Source of the DNA: Fuerstiella sp041398845 | GTDB lineage: Bacteria; Planctomycetota; Planctomycetia; Planctomycetales; Planctomycetaceae | NCBI GenBank assembly: GCA_041398845.1 | Contig: JAWKTZ010000006.1 | Location: 496,001 to 560,000, forward strand | DNA: 64,000 nucleotides | Reading direction: 5' to 3' | Shown: in pieces, positions 1 to 9,739 of the stretch | Position numbering within the stretch: the stretch's first letter is position 1 | Layout: every line of letters begins with the position of its first letter | The notes under the pieces: generated by a model | Told to the model about the DNA's origin: nothing | Seen by the model: the letters and a program-made list of their open reading frames with translations, nothing else | Database searches by the model: none | Made by a program: the position numbers and the translations under genes

Positions 1-51
1 CGGTTAGATAAACCTTTCTGGTTTTTTCGCGCGTAACGATTGCGAGAACGT

Positions 52-3000
52 CTACAACACGCGATCCCATTGCTCATCCAGCTTCGGACCGGAGACCGTG
101 ATGGCTGTGCCCAGTTTGGGTGCAAACAGGCTGATGCGGAATTCTTCCAGCATCCAGCCATAGTGGTCCAACATCGCGTTCTGAATCGAACCGGCCTGCT
201 GCCTGCGCTGCTGATACCGGCTTTCATAGCGAGCGAAATCCTGCAGCATTCGCAGATCTGCGGCCAGCCCGCCGGAATTCAAACGGTCCAGCCGGACCCG
301 AATTCCGTTCAGATAACGCGGAAACTGAATCAGCCACGGCCACGGCGTGTCCTTCAGGAACTCCGCATGCACAAGCCCGGAAAGCTGCCGCTGCATGTCC
401 GCCAGAGATGCTTCCCATCCGCGAACTGTTGTGGATTCCAGTATCCGGCGGGTCTCATGGTACAGTTTCAGAACGTTCGGGATCAGCTTGACGAATTCCT
501 GCACCACCACACCAATGCGACGACGACCGTCCTCCACAAACTGATCGAACATCGCTTTCGTCCGTGGTACTTCGGGCGGCGACAGATAAGCTCGTTCCAC
601 CATCAGCAACTGCAACTGGGCCGCCACGTTCATTCCTCGGATGGACGACGCCAGCAGACGCATCTGATTCAGTCCCGGCAGATGATCCACCTGGCGCTTG
701 ATCCGCTGCGATTCATTCAGCAGAATCAGCCGCCGCAGTCCGTGACGCAGCACCGCCTGTGCTTCGTGAGCCGTCTGACACAACGTGAGCGACACAGACG
801 TTTCGTCATCCCGCAATGCCGGAAAGGCCTGGATCTGCATGCCCGCCCGAGTAATCGTGATACTGGGAGGAATTTCGGCAAAGTCCCATGACCGGAATCC
901 TGTACGATGCCACTGCTTTTCTTCTGCCGTTACTTCGGCAGGAGTGGTCGATTCGCTTTGTTGCAGCAGCGATTGCCGCAGTTGCTCGATGTCACGGTTT
1001 TCCGCGATGGCCCTGCCGGCATGATCGACAACCCGAACATTCATTCGCAGATGATCGGCCAGCGCGTCCAGTTGAAAGACTTCGGGGCGAATGATTTCGC
1101 CTGCGATCTTCGACAACGCACTGGCCACAACCGACAGCAGGTTTCCCTTTCCGAATTCCAGTTTCTGAATCACATCCCGAGCCGTATCCGGAGCCGGAAC
1201 AAAGTTGCGACGCAGATCCCTGGGCAGCGAACGAATCAGTTCCGTCACTTTCTGCCCCACAAGTCCGGGGACCAGCCAGGACAACCGGCTTTGATCCAGT
1301 TGAGGCAACGCTTCCACCGGCACCGTAATCGTGACTCCATCGGCATCGCGGCCGGGGTCAAGTTGATACGTCAGCGGCAGTTCCAACGCTCCCATCGTAA
1401 TCGACGTGGGAAAGTCTGAGCTTCCCGTATGGCGGTCGGTTTCGCTGGTGAAAAAATTCACATCGAACTGCAGCAGAGCAGGGTTGGACTTGCGAGTCCG
1501 CTGGAACCAGCGTTTCAAACGCTCGCGATCCGTCACATCGGCGGGAATCTGCTGATCATAGAAACTGAACAATACGTCTTCCGTGGGAAGCAGATCATGC
1601 CGCCGAGTTCTGGCCTGAAGATCCTTGACCTGCTCCAGTACACCAACATTGTGCTCAAGGAACGGAAAGTCCCGCCCCCAGCCTTTCTTCGATGCACTGC
1701 CGGAACGGAACGCCGACGATGTCGGGTCCGCTCGAACGGTCAATCCCGGAGTCATTCGCGAACGTTGCCCGCTGCGCAATGTCTCTTCTTCTGCCGCATA
1801 GTCCGATTCGCGTTCCTCTTCTGTCCGGCCGTACAACAACGCCAGTTCGACCAGGCCAAACTGAATTAACAGTTCCCGCGACTTTACCGGATCCACTTTG
1901 GCATAGGTGGTCTTTCGGCGAGGCACGATCGGCAGGCCCCATAACGACACTTTCTCAAAGCACATCACATTGCCCGCTTTGGAATCCCAATGCGGTTCCG
2001 AATAATCACGACTCACAAGGTGATCGGCCAGAGGTTCAATCCATTCCGGCTGAATGCGGGCAATCGTGCGAGCAAACCGCTGTGAGGTTTCAATGAGTTC
2101 GGCAGCGACAAACCACTTCGGTTTCTTCGACGACAACGCCGACCCCGGCCACACAGCCAGTTTGTTGCCGCCGGTTCCCGTATATTCCCGATCATTCGAC
2201 TTGAACGCCAGGTTGGCCAGCAGCCCCGTCATCAACGAACGGTGAATGGAAGCGAAGTCGTTCTTTCGATCTTTCACCGGATGCAGAGCGGACGCTTTTT
2301 CCAGTGCCTGATCGCCGCTGCCGGCCAGCAGATCTTTCAACTGTCGATGAACGTCGATCCATTCCCGCATGCGGTTCCATGACAGAAAGTTCTGCTGGCC
2401 CCACTTGCGAAGCTGACTGCCGGACAGTTTCTTTTTGCGTTCGTGCCAGGTATCCCAGATGTTCAGCAGCGTCAGAAAATCACTGTCACCGTTGATGAAC
2501 TGCTTGTGAGCTTCATCCGCCGCCTGCTGTTTCTCCATGGGACGATCACGAGGATCCTGTGTTTCCAGTGCCGAGGCAATGATCATCACTTCCGGCACCG
2601 CATGTTCATGGACCGCCGCCAGAATCATCCGACTGATGCGAGGATCCACGGGCAATGTGGCCATCTGCCGCCCGGTCGCTGTCAGAACATAGTCGTCCGT
2701 ATCGGTCCCCGAAGACACCGAACGACGCTCAATCGCTCCGAGTTCTTCCAGCGTCTTATACCCTTCGCGAATTGTTGTGGGACGAGGTGGATCCAGAAAC
2801 GGGAATTCGTCCAGCCGCCCCAGCTTTAAGTGCATCGTCTTAAGAATCACGGCCGCCAGATTGGTGCGCTGGATTTCCGGAGCTGTGAATGCTTCGCGAC
2901 TGCGATAATCGTCCTCACTATACAAACGAATGCAGATGCCCGGGCCAACTCGACCACACCGACCGGCTCGCTGATTTGCAGACGCCTGAGACACGGCTTC

Positions 3001-4191
3001 CACCGGCAACCGCTGCATGCGAGAACGGGCGGAATATCGACTGATGCGCGCCGTGCCGGTATCGACAACGTAACGAATGCCCGGCACCGTCAGTGACGAT
3101 TCGGCCACGTTGGTCGCCAGGACAATCCGTCGGTGCTGATACGGCTGAAACACTTTCGTCTGGTCGGCCATCGATAATCGGCCGAAGAGCGGGACAATCT
3201 GTGTCGGCGTTTTGGAACTGTCACCGGGATACCTGCGGCCACTCAGCACTTTGTCTGCTTCTCGAATGTCACGTTCTGTCGGCAGGAACACAAGAATGTG
3301 TCCATTGTCTTCCATGGCCAGTTCTTCGATGGCATCGGACAGACCAGCCAGCCAGTCGCGTTCGACTTTAGGTTGCCCCGGTTCCGATGCGACGTCCGTA
3401 ACCAGTGGCTGATAACGCACGTCCACCGGATACGTGCGGCCTTCCACCAACAGCACGGGAGCCGACTTCCCATCGGTGCTGAAGTGTTCGGCAAACCGTT
3501 CGGCGTCAATTGTGGCCGACGTAATGATTAATCGCAGATCCTTTCGTCGAGGCAACAGGCGCTTCAAATAGCCCAGCAGAAAGTCAATGTTCAGCGAACG
3601 TTCGTGCGCTTCATCCACGATAATCGTGTCGTATTGATCCAGAAAGCGGTCCGACTGAGTTTCCGCCAGCATGATGCCATCGGTCATCAGTCGAATCAGC
3701 GTCTGAGGCCCCGAGGCATCGTTGAATCGAATCCGGTAACCGACCTGTTGACCCACATCACATTTCAGTTCTTCGGCCAGACGAGTCGCGATGGACCGCG
3801 CGGCGATGCGCCGTGGTTGAGTATGCCCGATCGTGCCGCCGATGCCGCGCCCCAGCTCCAGAGCGATCTTGGGCAACTGAGTTGACTTGCCGGAGCCCGT
3901 TTCGCCACAAACAACGATCACCTGGTGGTCTCGAATCGCATCGGCAATTTCGCTGCGCCGACCGACAACCGGCAGGTCTTCGGGAAACGTGATCTGCGGG
4001 ACCGAAGCCGCTCGCCGTTCCCGCAGTTGCGCGGATCGCTGGAGCTGTGCTGCGAGTTTCTGCAGATTGCGGTCGAATGGTTTCCCGCTTTTTTCCGCGT
4101 TTTGGATGGCCTTCAACAGGCGGCGCAGGGAGAAGTGGTCCGCCTGCATCGCAGTGGAAATCTGTTGTTCGAGTTCACTCAGTGCCGACAT
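52..4191 (-). CDS. hrpA: ATP-dependent RNA helicase HrpA
   Basis: A DEAH-box RNA helicase of 1379 residues, close to the size of enterobacterial HrpA (about 1300). Seen in the sequence: Walker A GETGSGKSTQ near residue 95, DEAHERS motif near residue 193, the SAT motif (TSATID), and the motif VI region QRAGRCGRVGPG near residue 410, followed by the helicase-associated domains and a long C-terminal half of the DUF3418 type found in HrpA. It is expected to unwind RNA in the cytoplasm; in other bacteria HrpA acts in mRNA processing and rescue of stalled ribosomes. The ATG at 4191 begins MSALSELEQQ. It is transcribed alone, divergently from the oxidoreductase at 4341. Confidence 0.96.
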   Translation of the reverse strand: MSALSELEQQISTAMQADHFSLRRLLKAIQNAEKSGKPFDRNLQKLAAQLQRSAQLRERRAASVPQITFPEDLPVVGRRSEIADAIRDHQVIVVCGETGSGKSTQLPKIALELGRGIGGTIGHTQPRRIAARSIATRLAEELKCDVGQQVGYRIRFNDASGPQTLIRLMTDGIMLAETQSDRFLDQYDTIIVDEAHERSLNIDFLLGYLKRLLPRRKDLRLIITSATIDAERFAEHFSTDGKSAPVLLVEGRTYPVDVRYQPLVTDVASEPGQPKVERDWLAGLSDAIEELAMEDNGHILVFLPTERDIREADKVLSGRRYPGDSSKTPTQIVPLFGRLSMADQTKVFQPYQHRRIVLATNVAESSLTVPGIRYVVDTGTARISRYSARSRMQRLPVEAVSQASANQRAGRCGRVGPGICIRLYSEDDYRSREAFTAPEIQRTNLAAVILKTMHLKLGRLDEFPFLDPPRPTTIREGYKTLEELGAIERRSVSSGTDTDDYVLTATGRQMATLPVDPRISRMILAAVHEHAVPEVMIIASALETQDPRDRPMEKQQAADEAHKQFINGDSDFLTLLNIWDTWHERKKKLSGSQLRKWGQQNFLSWNRMREWIDVHRQLKDLLAGSGDQALEKASALHPVKDRKNDFASIHRSLMTGLLANLAFKSNDREYTGTGGNKLAVWPGSALSSKKPKWFVAAELIETSQRFARTIARIQPEWIEPLADHLVSRDYSEPHWDSKAGNVMCFEKVSLWGLPIVPRRKTTYAKVDPVKSRELLIQFGLVELALLYGRTEEERESDYAAEEETLRSGQRSRMTPGLTVRADPTSSAFRSGSASKKGWGRDFPFLEHNVGVLEQVKDLQARTRRHDLLPTEDVLFSFYDQQIPADVTDRERLKRWFQRTRKSNPALLQFDVNFFTSETDRHTGSSDFPTSITMGALELPLTYQLDPGRDADGVTITVPVEALPQLDQSRLSWLVPGLVGQKVTELIRSLPRDLRRNFVPAPDTARDVIQKLEFGKGNLLSVVASALSKIAGEIIRPEVFQLDALADHLRMNVRVVDHAGRAIAENRDIEQLRQSLLQQSESTTPAEVTAEEKQWHRTGFRSWDFAEIPPSITITRAGMQIQAFPALRDDETSVSLTLCQTAHEAQAVLRHGLRRLILLNESQRIKRQVDHLPGLNQMRLLASSIRGMNVAAQLQLLMVERAYLSPPEVPRTKAMFDQFVEDGRRRIGVVVQEFVKLIPNVLKLYHETRRILESTTVRGWEASLADMQRQLSGLVHAEFLKDTPWPWLIQFPRYLNGIRVRLDRLNSGGLAADLRMLQDFARYESRYQQRRQQAGSIQNAMLDHYGWMLEEFRISLFAPKLGTAITVSGPKLDEQWDRVL

Positions 4192-4340
4192 GGGTCCTTG
4201 TCTTCAGGAGACGCCTTGAACATCCCGCGTCGCGGGCCGCTTTACTCGCGACACTCTGTACATCATCATGGTTCCGGACACCACACATTCCACAGCGTCG
4301 TTTGCAGAACATTCCTGAAATCCGTGAAAGGCCCGTTTCT

Positions 4341-5810
4341 ATGACACTCCCCGATTCTTCTCGTCGCAGTTTTCTGAAATCCTCCGCCTACACCGCAGGG
4401 ATTCTTGGCGCCGCTTCGCAACTTGCGTCCGCCACCGTGCCGGTCAGTCCGAATGCGAAACTGCGAATCGGCTTTGTCGGCCCCGGCGGCCGAGGTTTCG
4501 GTGCGCATGTCAAAAAACTGACTCAGTTGCAGCTTGACGGTCAGCCCATCGAACTGGTCGCTGTCTGCGATGTCTACAACGAACACCGAGATCGCGCCGC
4601 CAAACACATCGAAAAGCAGACCGGAGTGACACCGGACAAGTACGAAGACTATGTTGAAATGTATCAGAAGGCCAACCTGGACGCCGTCTGCATCGGAACG
4701 CCGGATCACTGGCACGCCAGGCAGACGATTGACGCTCTGAACGCCGGCTTGCACGTGTACTGCGAAAAACCAATGACGAAGACGGTGGAAGAAGCCATCA
4801 ACGTCATGAAGGTCTGGAAACAGTCCGGACAGGTGATGCAGGTAGGTGTTCAGTCCACCAGTCTGCCGGTCTGGAATCAGGTGAACAGCCTGCTGACCAG
4901 CGGAAAGCTGGGCAAAGTCCTGATGTATCAGACGGAATACTTCCGCAATTCCGCTCAGGGGCAATGGCGGTACTACGAACTGCAACCGCAGATGAATCCG
5001 AAAAACATCAACTGGAAGAAGTGGCTGGGAGTCGAAGAGGGGCTGGCCGAATACGAAGACTTCGACCGAGCCATCTATCGCCAGTGGCGACGCTTCTGGC
5101 CGTACGGTTCCGGCATGTTCACCGACCTGTTCGTGCATCGCACCACCACAATGCTGAAAGGAACGGGACTGCGGTTTCCCGGGCGAGTTGTCGGAGCGGG
5201 TGGTGTGTATCTGGAATACGATGGTCGCGACGTTCCGGACGTGGCCACGGTCGTCGCCGATTTTCCCGAAGGAGTTCAGGGGTTGGTGACGGCCACCATG
5301 GCATGCCAGGAAACACCGATCAAACAACTGATTCGAGGCCACTTCGGGTCGTTCGAATTTGGCACCGGCGAAAAATTCGACGGTTTCGATTTCATTCCGG
5401 AACGCCCGCAGGTCACTCGGGACAGCAAACTGGAAGCTGAACGCATCGCGACAGACGTCGTGGACGACACCACGTACGCTCACTTCAAGAACTGGATCGA
5501 AGCGATGGTGGCCAATGACCCGTCATTGTGCAACAACGATCCGGCGTTGGGAGCCGCCGCGATCACCACCGTGATTCTGGGAGCACGCAGTTATCGCGAA
5601 GGCAAGGTGTTCCACTTCGATGCCGACACTCACACCATTCACGATGGCGATTCGTCGTGGGCCAGACGATGGGAAACGCGATCCAAAGAACGTGGCAAGC
5701 CGAATCATATCGCGGGCTGGACGGCCGGCGATCGCGGCAGCACTCTGGAAGAACCGGCTTACATGAGCCTGGCCGGACCATGGAAAGACGGCAAAGATCC
5801 CGGGGCGTAA
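4341..5810 (+). CDS. Tat-exported Gfo/Idh/MocA-family oxidoreductase
   Basis: NAD(P)-dependent oxidoreductase of the Gfo/Idh/MocA family, 489 residues. I start it at ATG 4341, because this gives an immediate twin-arginine signal (SRRSFLKSSAYTAGILGAA); the open frame runs back to 4047 but that part overlaps the start of hrpA and looks non-coding. The Rossmann glycine motif is GFVGPGGRG, and the family's EKP motif appears as YCEKPMTKT. Planctomycetes carry many exported paralogues whose substrates are thought to be sugars or cyclitols, but the substrate here cannot be read from sequence. A palindromic repeat begins 12 bp after the stop. Confidence 0.93.
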   Translation: MTLPDSSRRSFLKSSAYTAGILGAASQLASATVPVSPNAKLRIGFVGPGGRGFGAHVKKLTQLQLDGQPIELVAVCDVYNEHRDRAAKHIEKQTGVTPDKYEDYVEMYQKANLDAVCIGTPDHWHARQTIDALNAGLHVYCEKPMTKTVEEAINVMKVWKQSGQVMQVGVQSTSLPVWNQVNSLLTSGKLGKVLMYQTEYFRNSAQGQWRYYELQPQMNPKNINWKKWLGVEEGLAEYEDFDRAIYRQWRRFWPYGSGMFTDLFVHRTTTMLKGTGLRFPGRVVGAGGVYLEYDGRDVPDVATVVADFPEGVQGLVTATMACQETPIKQLIRGHFGSFEFGTGEKFDGFDFIPERPQVTRDSKLEAERIATDVVDDTTYAHFKNWIEAMVANDPSLCNNDPALGAAAITTVILGARSYREGKVFHFDADTHTIHDGDSSWARRWETRSKERGKPNHIAGWTAGDRGSTLEEPAYMSLAGPWKDGKDPGA

Positions 5811-5821
5811 CCAGGCCATGC

Positions 5822-5973
5822 GGGTGGCACCGCTTGCCCTTCAGGCAAGCGGTGTCGCTTTAGCGATGGGAAACCGCTCCTGCGGAACGAATCGCATCAC
5901 AGCCTCATTTCTCTCTTCGACGGGTTTTCAGTGGCTGCCCATCACAAGCAGCCTGCGCCAGCATGTGCCACCC
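5822..5973. repeat. Palindromic repeat family 1, copy A
   Basis: 152-bp imperfect inverted repeat that opens with GGGTGGCAC and closes with GTGCCACCC. The left arm holds a small inner hairpin (CGCTTGCC / GGCAAGCG) followed by GTGTCGC..GCGATGGGAAAC. It fills the gap between two convergent genes (stops at 5810 and 6006). The same left arm occurs at 7850, 20588 and 24304. The right arm of this copy is more diverged than that of copies C and D. Confidence 0.8.
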
Positions 5974-6005
5974 GCAGCGACCTTGCGGCACAACGCTGCA
6001 TGATG

Positions 6006-6536
6006 TCAGTCCAGAATGGGCACTTTGTAGCCGAGTGCTCCGATCGCCTGTCCCTTGGGCACGTCTTTGTAGTTTTCGTGGCACAGGATGCACTTGTCCA
6101 TCACAACCGGGATCGCGGTGGCAGCTTTCAGATACCGCTTGCCGTCTTCGGTCACCACTTCCTCATAAGAAGCTTTGCCGTTCAGCAGTTCTTTGATTGC
6201 TTTCTTTTCAAAACCTTCTTTCGGCAGATTGGCTTCTTCATAAGGCTGTCCGGTGGCATCAATCAAACGCACTTCGTGCCATCCCTTGGCCTTCATCGTG
6301 TCAAACAGCGCTTTGAACGCGCTGCCGGCGGGCAGGTCGGCGTCGTCTTCGACATAGTGAGTCGTGATCAGCACAATGGCGGTTTTATAGAGATCATCCA
6401 GCATGCGAACTTCGCGTCGAGCTCGCTCAAGGGCCGGGTCTTTTTTCGCTTTCTCGTCCGCGATTCCACAAAGTGACAACTGGCTCACAAGGAATAACGT
6501 GAGCAACAGGGAACGATTGAATACAGAGCGAGCCAT
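6006..6536 (-). CDS. DUF3365 (Tll0287-like) haem protein, exported
   Basis: 176-residue protein with an N-terminal signal peptide (hydrophobic residues 8-24) and a single c-type haem motif, CILCH, at about residues 149-153 near the C-terminus. Length and layout match the DUF3365/Tll0287-like family, a PAS-like periplasmic haem-binding domain that occurs alone or as the sensor part of signalling proteins. Stand-alone members are poorly understood; redox or gas sensing and electron transfer are both possible. It is convergent with the preceding oxidoreductase and has no obvious operon partner. Confidence 0.82.
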   Translation of the reverse strand: MARSVFNRSLLLTLFLVSQLSLCGIADEKAKKDPALERARREVRMLDDLYKTAIVLITTHYVEDDADLPAGSAFKALFDTMKAKGWHEVRLIDATGQPYEEANLPKEGFEKKAIKELLNGKASYEEVVTEDGKRYLKAATAIPVVMDKCILCHENYKDVPKGQAIGALGYKVPILD

Positions 6537-6801
6537 CAGGGAAACCTTTCGGAGGTCTGGGAAGCCGGGAACCCGGAATCGAGTTTCAGCCTAAACAGGA
6601 CGACGGCATCCTGTTTCGGATTCCCGGCACTCTACCGCCACCAAAACTGGATGTCAACATCTTGTTTCCCCACTTTCTGCGAAGTTTGCCATGCAAAAAC
6701 CGCGATTAATCCCATCGGATGATTGGCGATGTGAAGGCCCGCCATAGAATGCCGACGTGTTGCTGCTGTTCTGTTAATCCCTTTCGAATGTCAGGCCCAC
6801 T

Positions 6802-7836
6802 GTGAAAGCTCTGCTCCTTTCTGAGTACAAAAAACTGGAACTCACCGATCTTCCTCAGCCGGAAATCGGCCCGGAAGACGTCCTTGTGCAGGTTCAGGCG
6901 TGCGGCATCTGCGGCAGCGACATTCACGGCTGGGACGGCAGCAGCGGTCGCCGAGTTCCTCCGCTGGTCATGGGTCACGAAGCGGCCGGCATTGTGTCGG
7001 CGGTCGGCAATCAGGTTCAGAATTTTCGCGAAGGTGATCGCGTAACCTTTGATTCCACCGTATGGTGCGGCAAGTGTCATTTTTGTCTGAGCGGTCGGCC
7101 CAACTTGTGCGACAACCGCATGGTGCTGGGCGTCAGTTGCGGAGACTACCGTCGTTACGGCTGCTTTGCCGAATACGTCAGCGTGCCGGCCCGCATCTGT
7201 TGCTCACTGCCGGACGAACTTCCGTTTGAACATGCGGCTCTGATTGAAGCCGTGTCGGTCGCCGTTCACGCCGCCAATCGAACTCCCGTTTCTCTGGGTG
7301 ACACAGCGGTTGTTGTCGGCAGCGGCATGATCGGGCTGCTGGTCATTCAGGCGATCAAACAAAAAGGCTGCACCGTCATCGCCACGGACCTGAATGCCGA
7401 ACGACTTCGACTCGCGAAGAAACTCGGAGCCGATGCAACCATCAACGTCACCGAAGACAACGCGGTCGCTCGAGTGAAGGAACTCACCGGCGGTCGCGGA
7501 GCCGACGTGGCTCTGGAAGTTGTCGGAGCAACGCCAACCATCAAGTCCGCCATCGACTGTACTCGCAAGGGCGGTTCGGTCACGATCGTCGGCAATCTGG
7601 CGCCCACCATTGAACTGCCGCTGCAGTCCGTGGTGACTCGTGAACTGAACATCTTCGGAAGCTGTGCCTCAGCCGGAGAATATCCCGCCTGCGTGAACCT
7701 GCTGGCATCCGGCCGCATTCAGGTCGAAGATATGATCACCGCGAAAGCTCCACTGGAACAGGGCCACGACTGGTTCAGCCGACTATACGCCGGAGAACCC
7801 AACGCCATGAAAGTCGTTCTGTGTCCCGGAATGTAG
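6802..7836 (+). CDS. Zinc-dependent alcohol dehydrogenase family protein
   Basis: Medium-chain dehydrogenase/reductase of 344 residues, the normal size for the family. It starts with GTG at 6802 (MKALLLSEYK). Visible features are the catalytic-zinc region CGICGSDIHG with GHEAAG, the structural-zinc cysteines in WCGKCHFCLSGRPNLC, and a glycine-rich nucleotide-binding segment VVGSGMIGLL near residue 170. The overall pattern resembles sorbitol, galactitol-1-phosphate and threonine dehydrogenases, so a polyol or sugar-alcohol substrate is plausible but unproven. A family 1 repeat begins 14 bp after the stop. Confidence 0.93.
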   Translation: MKALLLSEYKKLELTDLPQPEIGPEDVLVQVQACGICGSDIHGWDGSSGRRVPPLVMGHEAAGIVSAVGNQVQNFREGDRVTFDSTVWCGKCHFCLSGRPNLCDNRMVLGVSCGDYRRYGCFAEYVSVPARICCSLPDELPFEHAALIEAVSVAVHAANRTPVSLGDTAVVVGSGMIGLLVIQAIKQKGCTVIATDLNAERLRLAKKLGADATINVTEDNAVARVKELTGGRGADVALEVVGATPTIKSAIDCTRKGGSVTIVGNLAPTIELPLQSVVTRELNIFGSCASAGEYPACVNLLASGRIQVEDMITAKAPLEQGHDWFSRLYAGEPNAMKVVLCPGM

Positions 7837-7849
7837 CACCGTAAGAGGT

Positions 7850-7979
7850 GGGTGGCACGTCTTCGCAGAAGGTGTGTCGCGTCGCGATTGGAAACCGTTG
7901 TCGCGGCCGCAGTTCCGCAGGTCGGTCGTGCTGGCGTCGAACCGTTGAATCCCGATTTCCGATGATTCTGTCATGTCAC
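7850..7979. repeat. Palindromic repeat family 1, copy B (decayed right end)
   Basis: The left arm (GGGTGGCAC, then GTCTTCGCAGAAGG, then GTGTCGCG..GCGATTGGAAACC) is close to that of copy C at 20588. The right half is recognisable from GTTGAATC as far as the TTTCCGAT segment, then diverges, and the closing GTGCCACCC is missing. The element now abuts or overlaps the last codons of the leftward gene ending at 7976. Confidence 0.7.
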
Positions 7980-8836
7980 GAATCTAAATCAACAACGACC
8001 GCATTGATTTCAATCTCGGTTCGCGGTCCGTCACCAGACAGCAATCCGACGCGACCACACGTTCCGGAATCAACGGACGCAGCGACGGATGCCATGTCCG
8101 GTTGGCCGTACCATCGGTTTCGTGCGTCGCTGATTCCGGTGCAGATCCATTTGTTGCACATCGATGCTCGAATCCGACGCGGCAGGACGCAGCCCGATGG
8201 TGAATGGAACAGGCAGGATGCTTCATACGCAAGCTCCGGCACACGCTGCAGATAGTCGTCGATGATGCTCTGCGGTGTCTGGTCCGGTTCGTTCAGCAAT
8301 CGCCATGCGAAAAAATCACGGCTCAGAAAGGCATGCTCTTCGCCCAGAAGACAGCATTTTCCTCGACAGGTCGAACAGGCATTGATGACAGGCAGCGCCG
8401 TTTCCTCGTGAACCGCTCGATCCTGATGAAGCGCGTCCAGATCGTCATGAGTCGACTCATCCTGAATCTTCTCTTCCGCCGCCGCCATGATCTCTTCCAG
8501 ATACCTCCGCAGCACTTCAACACGTTCCGCAGGCGGTTCGACAGGCTCTGCCTCAAGTCGCGGAACGATCACCAGCACTGCGGTGTCGGGATCGGTCCAT
8601 GTCCTGTCAACTTTCGACGTTAACAAAGACCGCACGCTTTGAGCGACTGCGTCACGCTGCTGACGTTCTCTGACCTGCTGAGCCCTCGCCAGTTCTGCCA
8701 TGCGTTTCAGACACGGGCCACGGCACGGCAGTTGACTGCAGAAGCCTTCGCGGAGTTCCGTGGGCGTCACCAATGGTCCGCCGCAGTGCTCACAGCGGTG
8801 TGTCTGCGAATTAGAGCCGAAGGAAGCTTGTGGCAT
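7976..8836 (-). CDS. YkgJ-like cysteine-cluster protein with N-terminal zinc-ribbon-like segment (copy 1)
   Basis: 286 residues in three parts. Residues 15-42 hold Cys15, Cys18, Cys33, Cys38 and Cys42, which looks like a small zinc-binding module. Residues 45-145 are charged and helical. Residues 154-232 carry the cluster CSTCRGKCC plus Cys208, Cys216, Cys227 and Cys232, as in the YkgJ family, whose members are predicted to chelate zinc or iron or hold an Fe-S cluster. Function is unknown. It lies 3 bp after a paralogue (8840-9703), so the two are almost certainly co-transcribed from the latter. Confidence 0.8.
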   Translation of the reverse strand: MPQASFGSNSQTHRCEHCGGPLVTPTELREGFCSQLPCRGPCLKRMAELARAQQVRERQQRDAVAQSVRSLLTSKVDRTWTDPDTAVLVIVPRLEAEPVEPPAERVEVLRRYLEEIMAAAEEKIQDESTHDDLDALHQDRAVHEETALPVINACSTCRGKCCLLGEEHAFLSRDFFAWRLLNEPDQTPQSIIDDYLQRVPELAYEASCLFHSPSGCVLPRRIRASMCNKWICTGISDARNRWYGQPDMASVAASVDSGTCGRVGLLSGDGPRTEIEINAVVVDLDS

Positions 8837-8839
8837 TGT

Positions 8840-9703
8840 TTACTCCGACCTGTCTGCACCAATGGGCGCATGAATTTCAATTTCCGAACGGTGCGAATCT
8901 GACGACATCAAACCGACTCGTCCGCAGATTCCGGAATTCACGCAGGCAGCGACGGATGCCATCTCTGGCCGATCGTACCACTGGTTGCACACATCACTGA
9001 TTCCGGTACAGACAAACTCATTACACGTTGAGGAACGAATCTGTCGTGGCAGCGCACAGCCGGCTGAGGTGTGGTAAAGGCACGATCCTTCCAGCGCATG
9101 ACTCGGCAGACGCCGAATGTAGTCGTCGATGATGTTCTGCGGAGTCTGATCAGGTTCGTTCAGCAGGCGCCAGGCCAGAAAATCACGGTTCAGGAACGCA
9201 TGATCTCCTCCCTGAAGACAACACTGGCCTCGACACGTCGAGCACGCATTAATGACAGGCAAGGCCGTCACTACATACACATCCCGGTCCTGATGCATCA
9301 CATCCAGTGCTTCGCCGTTCTGCGGATTCTGAATTTCGTTTTCTGCGGCCGTCATTGCAGATCCCAGATGGGACCGCAGCGTTTCGATTCGCTCCGCAGG
9401 GACTTCGACCACCGCAGCGTCAACTCCCGGCACAACCACCAGAACCGCGCTGTCCGGATTCGTCCACGTTTCGGACAGTTCTCTTCGCAGCACAGACCGC
9501 ACGTCATCCGCAAGCTGGTCACGTCGCTGGCGTTCCCGCGCTTTCTGAGCACGAGCACGTTCACCCATGCGTTTCAAACACGGTCCCCGGCATTTCAATT
9601 GGCTGCAGAACCCTTCGCGAAGTTCCACGGCCGTCACCAGTGTTGCTCCGCAGTTTTCACAGGTTGGTTTCGCCTGCGTTCCGAATGAGAAAGGTTGTGT
9701 CAT
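8840..9703 (-). CDS. YkgJ-like cysteine-cluster protein with N-terminal zinc-ribbon-like segment (copy 2)
   Basis: 287-residue paralogue of the next gene, with the same layout: N-terminal CENCGATLVTAVELREGFC module, a charged middle, and a C-terminal CSTCRGQCC cluster with all later cysteines conserved. The two proteins align along their whole length without large gaps (for example LNEPDQTPQ and the CTGISD segment in both), so they arose by a tandem duplication and have diverged mainly in the middle. It is the upstream member of the pair. Metal binding is inferred from the cysteines only. Confidence 0.8.
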   Translation of the reverse strand: MTQPFSFGTQAKPTCENCGATLVTAVELREGFCSQLKCRGPCLKRMGERARAQKARERQRRDQLADDVRSVLRRELSETWTNPDSAVLVVVPGVDAAVVEVPAERIETLRSHLGSAMTAAENEIQNPQNGEALDVMHQDRDVYVVTALPVINACSTCRGQCCLQGGDHAFLNRDFLAWRLLNEPDQTPQNIIDDYIRRLPSHALEGSCLYHTSAGCALPRQIRSSTCNEFVCTGISDVCNQWYDRPEMASVAACVNSGICGRVGLMSSDSHRSEIEIHAPIGADRSE

Positions 9704-9739
9704 CTGTCGTAGCCTTGATGTGACACGAATGGAGCGGAA

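Noticed and set aside
9..28. Short stem with T-run on the plus strand at the left edge
   Set aside because: Only four or five A/T-rich base pairs; too weak to call, and the upstream gene is outside the window.
4047..4340. N-terminal extension of the Gfo/Idh/MocA gene
   Set aside because: It overlaps the 5' end of hrpA and lacks family similarity; the Tat signal begins at 4341.
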